64,000 nucleotides of DNA from Streptomyces chartreusis (GTDB lineage Bacteria; Actinomycetota; Actinomycetes; Streptomycetales; Streptomycetaceae): assembly GCF_008704715.1 (NCBI RefSeq), contig NZ_CP023689.1:1736001-1800000 (forward strand), in the 5' to 3' direction. The notes beneath the pieces are model-generated. The model was not told the origin of the DNA. It did no database searches and worked only from the letters and a program-made list of their open reading frames with translations. Position numbers and translations under genes: made by a program. Positions 9,028 to 16,505 of this stretch are shown one piece after another. Every line of letters begins with the position of its first letter. Position 1 is the stretch's first letter.

Positions 9028-10861
9028 CCGCCCGGGCGGTGTGCTGCGCGGCCAGCCGTACCGGGGCGTTCTGTGCCCCGTAACCCCGGTAGCCGTCCCG
9101 CTGCACCAGCTCGAAGAAGACCCGGCCGACGGTCATCGTGTAGCAGTGCCGGAACTCGCCGTGCGCGTCACGGTCGTAGAGGATGCCCAGTTCGCGGTAC
9201 GTCTCCAGCTCGCCGTCGGCGAACTCGTGCCGTGCCGCCAGGTCGTCGTAGTAGTTGGCGGGGATCGGGAGGAGCCGCCCGCCCGCCTCCCGGAAGCGGC
9301 GGGCCGCGGCGACGACGTCGCTCGTCGCCAGCGCGATGTGCTGGGCGTGCACGGTGTCGTCCGTGGGCGCCGCGCCGACGCCCAGGGCGATACGGACGCT
9401 GCCGTCGGCGTTGGTGACGGCGCGGCTGCGCATCAGGCCGTACGGGTCGGCGACGTCCACGCTCTCCTGGGCGTGCAGGCCGAGGACGCTGCGGTGGAAG
9501 AGGGCGGCCTCGTCGAAGTGGTGCCAGGGCTGGGTGAGGGCGAGGTGGTCGATGCGGTGGACGCCGGTGCGGTGGGGCCCGCCGGTCACGTCGGCGCCGT
9601 GGGGTCCCTCGTTGTCGTCGGTGCCGTGCGGCACGCCGGCCTCGTCCGCGAAGTCGGCCCGCCAGTTGGGCAGTTCGGGGCGGTCCGTGGCGCAGAAGAA
9701 GAGCTCCGTGCCGTCGGGTGCCGCGACCGCGTCGAGCGGGGCGTCCTCGGCGGCGCGGCGTCGCGGCAGCACGGGGGCCAGCAGGGCCTCGGCGCGGCGG
9801 GCGGCACCGGCCGGGTCGGGTGATTCGAGGCCGATCGCGGCGAGGCCGGTGCCGGTACGGCGGGCGGCGCCCGAGGTGTTGACGAGGATGCGGGCCTCGC
9901 CCTGCTGCCAGAGGTCGACCGGCTTGGTGCGATGGCGTGCGGCGCGGGCGAAGCCGAGGGCACCGAGCACGGCGGCGACCGGTTCGGCGTCGGGCGTGAC
10001 GAGTTCGGCGAAGGCGACGCCGGTGGGGACGACGGGCGCGGGCGGGGTCGCGACGCCGACCGTCTCCTGGAGCACGAGCAGCGAGCGGTGGGCGTCCACT
10101 GCGGTCGGTCCTGCCTCGGCCTGGCGGAAGACGTCGTTGAAGACCTCCAGGGAGAGCGGGCCGTCGTAGCCGGTGCCGAGGACGTTGCGGACGAGTCCGG
10201 CGACGTCGAAGCCGCCCTGCCCGGGGAAGCAGCGGTAGTGGCGGCTCCACTGGAGGACGTCCATCGCGAGCAGCGGGGCGTCGGCGAGCTGGAGGAAGAA
10301 GATCTTCTCGCCGGGGATGTCCGCGATGCCTTTGGGGTCGGAGCCGCGGGAGAGGATGTGGAAGCTGTCCAGGCAGGTCCCGAGCGCGGAGTGGTCGGCG
10401 GCCTCGACGATGCGCCAGGCGTGGCCGTAGGTGTTGACGTGCCGCCCCCAGGCCAGCGCCTCGTACGCCACCCGGATACCGAACTCCTCAGCGAGGTCGG
10501 CGAGTTGACGCAGCTGATCGGCGGCGAGCGCGTCGTCGTCCACGGCGAGCGGATGGACGCTGGAGCAGACGAGGACCGTGTCGGCCCCGAGCCTGCGCAT
10601 CAGCTCGAACTTGTGCCGGGCACGCCGCAGATTGCGCGCGAACTCCTCGGTGGGCACGGCCTCGATGTCCCGCATGGGCTGGTAGAGGTCGATACTCAGC
10701 CCCAGATCGGCGCACCGCGCCCGGATCTCCTCCGGGCTCAGCGGGCTGGCCAGCAGGTCGTTCTCGAAGATCTCGACCCCGTCGAACCCGGCCCGGGAGG
10801 CGGCCGTGAGCTTTTCTGTCAGCGACCCGCTCAGAGAGACGGTCGCGATGGACGTACGCAT
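9014..10861 (-). CDS. quiC: 3-dehydroshikimate dehydratase, QuiC type (isomerase-fold domain plus HPPD-like domain)
   Basis: The enzyme dehydrates 3-dehydroshikimate to protocatechuate, channelling quinate and shikimate into the beta-ketoadipate pathway. The 615-residue protein begins MRTSIATVSLSGSL. Residues about 1-270 are a sugar phosphate isomerase/epimerase TIM barrel with metal-ligand candidates in RVAYEALAW, CLDSFHIL and LEVFND. Residues about 290-610 form a two-lobed vicinal-oxygen-chelate domain like 4-hydroxyphenylpyruvate dioxygenase, with metal ligands in RIDHLAL, HAQHIAL and FFELVQR. This domain order is that of the Pseudomonas QuiC1 enzymes; the second domain's role is unclear. 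The ATG at 10861 has a GGAGCAGG site. A shikimate dehydrogenase lies just upstream on the same strand, supporting the assignment. Confidence 0.8.
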   Translation of the reverse strand: MRTSIATVSLSGSLTEKLTAASRAGFDGVEIFENDLLASPLSPEEIRARCADLGLSIDLYQPMRDIEAVPTEEFARNLRRARHKFELMRRLGADTVLVCSSVHPLAVDDDALAADQLRQLADLAEEFGIRVAYEALAWGRHVNTYGHAWRIVEAADHSALGTCLDSFHILSRGSDPKGIADIPGEKIFFLQLADAPLLAMDVLQWSRHYRCFPGQGGFDVAGLVRNVLGTGYDGPLSLEVFNDVFRQAEAGPTAVDAHRSLLVLQETVGVATPPAPVVPTGVAFAELVTPDAEPVAAVLGALGFARAARHRTKPVDLWQQGEARILVNTSGAARRTGTGLAAIGLESPDPAGAARRAEALLAPVLPRRRAAEDAPLDAVAAPDGTELFFCATDRPELPNWRADFADEAGVPHGTDDNEGPHGADVTGGPHRTGVHRIDHLALTQPWHHFDEAALFHRSVLGLHAQESVDVADPYGLMRSRAVTNADGSVRIALGVGAAPTDDTVHAQHIALATSDVVAAARRFREAGGRLLPIPANYYDDLAARHEFADGELETYRELGILYDRDAHGEFRHCYTMTVGRVFFELVQRDGYRGYGAQNAPVRLAAQHTARAVIGG

Positions 10862-10888
10862 GCCTGCTCCTTCAACACGCCGTGCTTC

Positions 10889-10954
10889 AGCGCCCCAGCA
10901 GGGGCGCGGGACTGTATCGATTTGCGGCTCCGCCGCGTGGGCGCGACCGGCCAC
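10889..10954 (-). repeat. Streptomyces interspersed palindromic repeat, copy A
   Basis: Read on the minus strand, this roughly 65-base element contains GGTCGCGCCC, GCGGCGGAGCCGC, a TGATAC/TCGATACAG-like core and GCGCCCCTGCTGGGGCGC. The same string of blocks occurs at 40416-40480 on the plus strand. The terminal GCGCCCC/GGGGCGC arms form a hairpin. It sits between aroE and quiC. Confidence 0.75.
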
Positions 10955-10970
10955 AGGCGGCCCGCAGAGG

Positions 10971-11867
10971 TCATACCGCCTCACCCACCGGGTTCTCCGC
11001 CGCCCCGGCCAACCCCTCGATGTCCGCCAGCATTCGCGCAGCGTCCGGCTCACGCCCGGTGAACAGCCGAAACGCATCCGCGGCCTGGAACACGGCCATC
11101 CCGCCCCCGTCCAGAGCGGCGCAGCCGACCGCACGCGCGGTACGCAGCAGCTCCGTCTCCAGCGGCCGGTAGACCACCTCGGCGACCCACAGCCGCGGAT
11201 GAAGCAGTTCCGCGGCGAGGGGAAGCCCGGGATGCGAGGCCATACCGGTGGGCGTGGCGTGCACGATGCCGTCGGCCGCGCCGACCACCCGGGCCAGCCG
11301 GTCCGGCGCCGCCGCGGCAGCGCGCCCCGCGCCGAAGTGCCCGTTCAGCGCCCCGGCGAGATCCGCGGCCCGCTCGCCCAGCGCGTCGACGACGGTGACC
11401 CGCTCGGCGCCGAGGGTCAGCATGGCGTGGGCGACGGCCGCGCCCGCGCCCCCGGCACCCAGCTGCACGACCCGCTCCAGCGGTACGTCGGGCAGCCCGC
11501 GCGCGAAGGACGCGGCGAAGCCGGTGACGTCCGTGTTGTGGCCGACGGCCCGGCCGTCCTCGAAGACGACGGTGTTGACCGCGCCCAGCGCCTCCGCCTG
11601 CGGGGCGAGCTCGTCCAGGTGCTCGATGACGAGCTGCTTGCAGGGGTGGGTGATGTTGAGCCCGTCGAAGCCCAGGTCACGTGCGGACCGCACGAGGTCG
11701 CCCACCGCCTCGGGCGGGACGCCGAGCGTGTCGATGTCGATGAGCCGGTACAGATAGCGCAGGCCCTGGCGGGCGGCCTCGCGCTCGTGCAGGGCCGGGC
11801 TGAGCGACGGGCCGATGCCGGAACCGATCAGCCCGACGAGATACGAGTCCTTGGTGTCCTTGGCCAC
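10971..11867 (-). CDS. Shikimate/quinate dehydrogenase (AroE family), probably catabolic and NAD-dependent
   Basis: This 298-residue AroE-family protein interconverts 3-dehydroshikimate and shikimate (or dehydroquinate and quinate). The substrate-binding Ser pair lies in GPSLSP near residue 20, the catalytic Lys in NITHPCKQ near 76 and the Asp in GHNTDVTGF near 113. The Rossmann loop is GAGGAGAAV. The next strand ends VTVVDALGERA, with Asp where NADP-specific AroE enzymes have an Asn-Arg-Thr motif, which favours NAD, as in quinate/shikimate catabolic enzymes. It is divergent from a TetR gene and followed by quiC, so I infer uptake and breakdown of shikimate or quinate rather than aromatic amino acid synthesis. 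Confidence 0.82.
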   Translation of the reverse strand: MAKDTKDSYLVGLIGSGIGPSLSPALHEREAARQGLRYLYRLIDIDTLGVPPEAVGDLVRSARDLGFDGLNITHPCKQLVIEHLDELAPQAEALGAVNTVVFEDGRAVGHNTDVTGFAASFARGLPDVPLERVVQLGAGGAGAAVAHAMLTLGAERVTVVDALGERAADLAGALNGHFGAGRAAAAAPDRLARVVGAADGIVHATPTGMASHPGLPLAAELLHPRLWVAEVVYRPLETELLRTARAVGCAALDGGGMAVFQAADAFRLFTGREPDAARMLADIEGLAGAAENPVGEAV

Positions 11868-11887
11868 CGGTGGGACCTCCTGAGCGG

Positions 11888-11916
11888 CTCACTAATGTAC
11901 GAACTGGTGAGTTAGT
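11888..11916. promoter_or_regulatory. Candidate TetR operator between aroE-like gene and tetR
   Basis: Nested inverted repeats lie in the 171-base divergent gap: CTCAC...GTGAG (11888-11892, 11907-11911), AACT-GGTG-AGTT (11902-11913) and ACTAA...TTAGT (11891-11916). The decamer GTGAGTTAGT matches GTGGGTTAAT upstream of the transporter gene at 8 of 10 positions, which fits a shared regulator. Confidence 0.45.
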
Positions 11917-12038
11917 CATAGCAGGCGGCGAGGGAGCTTGTGAAGACCTGTCCCGACACGCGGGGCGGGCGGGCTTCTACAATCACCGGCACGCGGGTGG
12001 GCCACCGGACGGCACCCGCCCCTGGCCGAAGGAAGCCG

Positions 12039-12704
12039 ATGACCAGCGTCGAAGAGCCGGCACGCACCAACGGGCGGATCCGCGACGCCGCCCGCACCCA
12101 GGCCGAGATCCTCGACGTCGCGACGCAGGAGTTCGCCCGGGCCGGCTACGACGGGGCCCGCGTGGACGAGATCGCCGCCCGCACCCGCACCACGAAGCGG
12201 ATGATCTACTACTACTTCGGCGGCAAGGAGCAGCTGTTCACGGCTGTGCTGGAGCGGGCGTACGGCGTGATCCGGGAGGCCGAGCAGCAGCTCGACGTCG
12301 AGCATCTGGACCCGGTCGCCGCCATCCGCCGGCTGGCCGAGCTGACCTTCGACCACCATGAGCAGCACCCCGACTTCATCCGCCTGGTCAGCATCGAGAA
12401 CATCCACGGGGCCGAGCACATCGCCGCCTCCGAGAAGCTGGGCAGGATCGGCTCGCCGGCCCTCGACGTGATCCGCCGGATCCTGGAGTCGGGGCAGGAG
12501 TCCGGCCTGTTCACGGCCGACGTGGACGCCGTCGACCTGCACGCGATGATCAGTTCCTACTGCTTCTTCCGGGTCTCCAACCGGCACACCTTCGGCGCCC
12601 TGTTCGGCCGCGACCTGGTGGATCCGGCCCGGCGCGAGTACTACCGCACGATGCTCGGCGACATGGTCATCGCCTATCTGACGGCACCGCGCGCCGAGGA
12701 CTGA
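12039..12704 (+). CDS. TetR-family regulator, probably of shikimate/quinate catabolism
   Basis: A 221-residue TetR-type repressor. The N-terminal helix-turn-helix runs from about residue 20 to 65 (ILDVATQEFARAGYDGARVDEIAARTRTTKRMIYYYFGGKEQLF). The C-terminal ligand domain contains HPDFIRLVSIENIHGA, a segment seen in TetR proteins of the RutR/PaaR-like C-terminal class. The ATG at 12039 follows GAAGGAAG. An earlier in-frame ATG at 11940 has no ribosome site and would add 33 non-conserved residues. It is divergent from aroE and upstream of the MHS transporter. I infer that it senses a pathway intermediate and represses both. Confidence 0.8.
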   Translation: MTSVEEPARTNGRIRDAARTQAEILDVATQEFARAGYDGARVDEIAARTRTTKRMIYYYFGGKEQLFTAVLERAYGVIREAEQQLDVEHLDPVAAIRRLAELTFDHHEQHPDFIRLVSIENIHGAEHIAASEKLGRIGSPALDVIRRILESGQESGLFTADVDAVDLHAMISSYCFFRVSNRHTFGALFGRDLVDPARREYYRTMLGDMVIAYLTAPRAED

Positions 12705-12754
12705 CCGGGCCCGGTCCGGGCACCGCGCACCACAAGATCCTTCGGCATGACCTC

Positions 12755-12820
12755 TTGACACCCGGGAAACGTCGGCGCAACATCCCTAGCCATCCGCTAC
12801 TAACTATCCAGTGGGTTAAT
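12755..12820 (+). promoter_or_regulatory. Promoter and operator-like element upstream of the MHS transporter
   Basis: A perfect -35 TTGACA lies at 12755-12760; the best -10 at 17 bases is a poor CAACAT (12778-12783). Just downstream, ACTAA (12799) and GTGGGTTAAT (12811-12820) repeat elements found in the aroE/tetR gap. The position over the expected transcription start suits repression. No gene is seen in the 226-base gap 12705-12930. Confidence 0.4.
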
Positions 12821-12930
12821 TAGCCGGGTAGCTCCCGGCTCGGCCGACCCGTCACCCCAGGGATCCGGCGCCTCGCCCCTCCTCTGCACACACTCCCCAT
12901 AAGGTGGAGTTCCCTCGAAGGAGCACCCCT

Positions 12931-14271
12931 GTGTCCGTCCCCGACACGCACGCCGGCCAGCCGCGGAAGGCGGCCATGGCCGCCTGGATCGGCAGCGCCC
13001 TGGAGTACTACGACTTCTTCATCTACGGCAGCGCGGCCGCGCTGATCTTCCCCGAGGTCTTCTTCGACGAGTCCGACCCGGCGACGGCCACCCTGCTGTC
13101 GCTGGCCACGTTCGGTGTGGCGTACGCGGCCCGGCCGGTGGGCGCGCTGTTTCTCGGTCACTACGGCGACCGGGTGGGCCGTAAGAAGATCATGGTCTTC
13201 ACGCTGATCCTGATGGGCATATCGACGTTCCTCATCGGCTGTCTGCCCACCCGGGACCAGGTCGGTACCCTCGCGCCGGTCCTGCTGGTGCTGTGCCGTG
13301 TCCTCCAGGGCATCTCGGCGGCCGGCGAGCAGGCCAGCGCCAACTCCATGACCCTCGAACACGCGCCACCCCATCGCCGCGGTTTCTTCACCAGCTTCAC
13401 GCTGAGCGGTACACAGGGCGGGCAGCTGCTGGCCACGCTGGTCTTCATCCCGATCGCCGCGCTGCCCGAAGAACAGCTGATGTCGTGGGGCTGGCGGGTG
13501 CCGTTCTGGATGAGCGTCGCGGTCGCCGTCGTCGGCTATGTCATCCGCCGCAAGCTCGACGAGACCCCGGCCTTCGAGCAGCAGGCCGCCACCGAGGGCG
13601 TCGTCAGACTGCCGCTGGCGGTGCTGCTGCGGGAGCACTGGGCGGATGTGCTGCGGGTGATCGGCGGTGCGCTGGTCGCCTCGGTCAGCACGATCTTCAC
13701 GGTGTGGGCGCTGTCCTACGCCACCAGCGACTCGGTCGGGATGGACAAGTCCTCGATGCTGTGGGTGGGCGCCCTCGCCAACCTGGTCGCGCTCGGCGCG
13801 ATCCCGCTGTGGGCCACCCTGTCGGACCGCATCGGCCGCCGCCCGGTGTTCCTGGCCGGCGCGGCCGGCAGCGCGGTGACGATGTTCCTGTACCTGTGGG
13901 CCATCTCGACCGGCTCCTACCCGCTGACGCTGCTGCTCGGCGTCGTCGCCTTCGGGGTGGTCTACAGCGCCGCGAACGGCGTGTGGCCCTCCTTCTACGG
14001 CGAGATGTTCTCCACCCGGGTCCGGCTGTCCGGCATGGCCATCGGCACCCAGATCGGTTTCGCGGTCGCCGGTTTCGCGGTCACCTTCGCCGCGCAGATC
14101 GCCGGCCCGGACGGCGACGACTGGTCGGCGGTGGCCCTGTTCACGGCCGCCCTGTGCGTGCCGCCGGTCGTGGCCGCGCTGTCGGCCCGCGAGACGGCGA
14201 AGGTTCCGACGGAGCAGTTGGGTGAGCGGACGCTCGGGCAGGCCGCGCAGCCGGCAAAGGTGACGGCCTGA
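12931..14271 (+). CDS. MHS-family metabolite:H+ symporter (ShiA-like)
   Basis: This 446-residue, 12-helix major facilitator protein imports an organic acid with protons. The opening IGSALEYYDFFIYGSAAALIFPEVFF is characteristic of the metabolite:H+ symporter family, which includes ShiA (shikimate), KgtP and proline/betaine carriers. The MFS loop motif appears as GHYGDRVGRKKIMV near residue 80 and again as LSDRIGRRPVF in the second half. I chose the GTG at 12931 because GAAGGAG lies 7 bases upstream. With an aroE-like gene, quiC and a TetR gene next to it, shikimate or quinate uptake is the best guess. The gene ends before a strong hairpin. Confidence 0.82.
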   Translation: MSVPDTHAGQPRKAAMAAWIGSALEYYDFFIYGSAAALIFPEVFFDESDPATATLLSLATFGVAYAARPVGALFLGHYGDRVGRKKIMVFTLILMGISTFLIGCLPTRDQVGTLAPVLLVLCRVLQGISAAGEQASANSMTLEHAPPHRRGFFTSFTLSGTQGGQLLATLVFIPIAALPEEQLMSWGWRVPFWMSVAVAVVGYVIRRKLDETPAFEQQAATEGVVRLPLAVLLREHWADVLRVIGGALVASVSTIFTVWALSYATSDSVGMDKSSMLWVGALANLVALGAIPLWATLSDRIGRRPVFLAGAAGSAVTMFLYLWAISTGSYPLTLLLGVVAFGVVYSAANGVWPSFYGEMFSTRVRLSGMAIGTQIGFAVAGFAVTFAAQIAGPDGDDWSAVALFTAALCVPPVVAALSARETAKVPTEQLGERTLGQAAQPAKVTA

Positions 14272-14277
14272 GACACC

Positions 14278-14311
14278 GGGTCCCCGGACGCCGCAAGGGC
14301 TCCGGGGACCC
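14278..14311. terminator. Bidirectional hairpin terminator
   Basis: A perfect 11-base-pair stem (GGGTCCCCGGA at 14278-14288, TCCGGGGACCC at 14301-14311) with a 12-base loop lies between the convergent stops of the MHS transporter (14271) and the tandem glycosyltransferase (14322). It can end transcription from both sides. Confidence 0.8.
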
Positions 14312-14321
14312 GCGGGTCACA

Positions 14322-16505
14322 TCACGGCGCGCACAACAGCTCCGTCCAGGTCTCGGCCACCCGGTCCAGCGAGAACCCCTCCTTCACCTGGACCCGGGCC
14401 AGCTCGCCGGCCGCCTGCCAGTCGTCCTCCTCGAGGACGGCGATCGCCTCCGCCATCGCCTCGGGGGTGTCGTGGATCCACCGCCGGTCGTAGATCTCGT
14501 CCGCACCGGGCCAGGGCAGCAGCGAGGGCACCGCACCGGAGGCCATCCCCTCGGCGGGGGCGAGGTGGAAGCTCTCGTCGTCGCTGGTGGACAGCACGTG
14601 CCCGACCCGGCGCAGCCAGCCCGCCACGTCCGGCCCGAACGTGTCGAAGACGACGGCTCCTTCGAGCAGCGGCGAGGTCTGCATCCGGCGCAGTACGCCC
14701 TCGTAGTGTTCACGCTCCTCGGGCTTGTTCCAGATCCACCAGTACTCCCACGGCGGCTTTGACTTGACCGACAGATGCCAGCGCGGGTCGTGGGCGCGCA
14801 GCGCCTCCAGGACGTCGAGGCCGAGGTCGAGGCGTTTGCGGCTGGGCGCGATGCCGATCATGCCGAGGCGGTGGTGGGCGCCCGGCGCCTTCGGCCGGTC
14901 GAGCTGGTCGGTGTCGACCCAGTTGGGCACGACGACGACTTTCGACGCGGGCCAGCCGGTGTGCTCGCGGGTGCGGCGGGCGTAGTAGGGGCTGACGCAC
15001 ACCACCCGGTCGACGGCGTCGATGTCGACCTGGCGGGGCCAGCCTGCGTCCAGTTCGAAGCGGTGCAGCCGCACGATCAGCCGGCTGCCGCGCCGCTTGT
15101 GGCGGCTGTACCAGACGGCGGCCGGGCCGCACCACTCCACGACCACCACGTCCGCCCAGTCGGCGAGTTCCCGGCTCGTGTCCGGGTCGTGGCGGGCGAG
15201 CGCCGGCCAGGCGTCGACCCGTACCTCCAGGCCGGGCGTCGAGCGGAAGTGGTCGAGCAGCCGGGTGAGGAACTTCAGGTCGTGCCCGGCGACGCCCACG
15301 CGCAGCGGACGGCGACGGCCGCTCACCCCGCCGGGCTCGGCGGGGAAGGCCCGGTCGAGGTGGGCGCGCCAGCGGGCGGCCGCCCCGTCAAGGGTGTACT
15401 GGCGGGCGGCAGCTCGGCAGCGGTCGGCGGCCAGCCGCCGCGACTCCGGCTCGCGGGCGACCCGGGCCACCGTGTCGGCGGCGTCGTCGAGTCCGGCGCG
15501 TCCCGGCACGAACAGCGGATAGTCCGTGCCGAGCAGCGCCTCGTGCGCCGGCGTGCGGTTGAGGACCACGGGCAGGCCGAGGGCGCCGAACTCCAGGACC
15601 TTGGTGGACAGTTCGAGGCTGGAGTCGAGCACCGGGTCGCGCCAGCCGAGGCCGACGTCGCAGTCCGCGGCGATGCGCATGGCCTCCTCGCGGGACTGTC
15701 CGCCGTGGTGGCGCACACCCGGGGTGCCGGACAGCGCACGCGCCATGTCGGCCTGGAAGTCGGGGTGGCCCGGGTCGTCGTGGATCTTGTCGCCGACGGT
15801 GTGCAGTTCGGCGGCGGCGCCGCGTTCGGCGAGGAGCTGCGGGAGCCGGGTCATGGGCAGGGTGTTCCAGCGGGGTGCGAACTTGCCGGTGTAGACGAGC
15901 CGCAGCGGATCGTGCGGCGTGTCCCGGTCCGGCAGCGGGAAGCCGGGCTCGGGCACGGCGGGCGGGCTGAGCACGCACTTGCCGCACGCCTCGGGCACCC
16001 ATGTCTCCAGGAAGCAGCGCAACTCCTCGGTCTGGCACAGCAGTCGGTGCGAGGCCTCGGCGATGCGGACGAGGTCGGAGCGGGCCGCCTCGGTCATCTC
16101 GGCGGCGGACTGCGGGATGTCGGTGAGGTAGGCCCAGATCCGCCCGTCGAACAGGCCGTCGGCGACGATCCGGGTGACCAGCCGCCGGCCCCGCAGCACC
16201 AGCAGGTCGCAGGGCTCGTCTTCGTCGAGCCGGGCGAGCACCTGCGAGGCCTGCACCGGCGACATCGGCCGGTCGGCGAGCCCCGGCAGCAGCCGCTCCT
16301 TGTGCGGGGACACCAGACCGACGCGGGGCAGCTCGGCCAGCGGATCGGTCAACCGGCCGGTACGGACGGGGGCCTTGAGGACGAGCCGGCTGTCGCAGCC
16401 CGCCCGGGACAGTGCCTGCACCGTCGACTGGGCCCAGACGGCGGACCCGTCGATGAGATTGAGGTCGACGTCGCCGTAGACGAGCGCCCGCAGGGTACGG
16501 CTCAT
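14322..16505 (-). CDS. Tandem glycosyltransferase (two GT4-like halves)
   Basis: A 727-residue protein made of two GT-B-like modules. The first (about 1-370) starts MSRTLRALVYGDVDLNLIDGSAVWAQ and has LRLVYTGKFAPRWNT near 215 and a sugar-nucleotide site SSLELSTKVLEFGALGLPVV near 300. The second (about 385-727) starts PLRVGVAGHDLKFLTRLLDHFRSTPG and has VVVPNWVDTDQ, LGMIGIAPSRKRLDLGLDVL and a donor site FHLAPAEGMASGAVP. Both halves resemble family-4 retaining transferases. No signal peptide is seen, so it acts in the cytoplasm, probably building a surface polysaccharide. The ATG has GGAAGGAG and overlaps the upstream stop in ATGA. Confidence 0.75.
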   Translation of the reverse strand: MSRTLRALVYGDVDLNLIDGSAVWAQSTVQALSRAGCDSRLVLKAPVRTGRLTDPLAELPRVGLVSPHKERLLPGLADRPMSPVQASQVLARLDEDEPCDLLVLRGRRLVTRIVADGLFDGRIWAYLTDIPQSAAEMTEAARSDLVRIAEASHRLLCQTEELRCFLETWVPEACGKCVLSPPAVPEPGFPLPDRDTPHDPLRLVYTGKFAPRWNTLPMTRLPQLLAERGAAAELHTVGDKIHDDPGHPDFQADMARALSGTPGVRHHGGQSREEAMRIAADCDVGLGWRDPVLDSSLELSTKVLEFGALGLPVVLNRTPAHEALLGTDYPLFVPGRAGLDDAADTVARVAREPESRRLAADRCRAAARQYTLDGAAARWRAHLDRAFPAEPGGVSGRRRPLRVGVAGHDLKFLTRLLDHFRSTPGLEVRVDAWPALARHDPDTSRELADWADVVVVEWCGPAAVWYSRHKRRGSRLIVRLHRFELDAGWPRQVDIDAVDRVVCVSPYYARRTREHTGWPASKVVVVPNWVDTDQLDRPKAPGAHHRLGMIGIAPSRKRLDLGLDVLEALRAHDPRWHLSVKSKPPWEYWWIWNKPEEREHYEGVLRRMQTSPLLEGAVVFDTFGPDVAGWLRRVGHVLSTSDDESFHLAPAEGMASGAVPSLLPWPGADEIYDRRWIHDTPEAMAEAIAVLEEDDWQAAGELARVQVKEGFSLDRVAETWTELLCAP

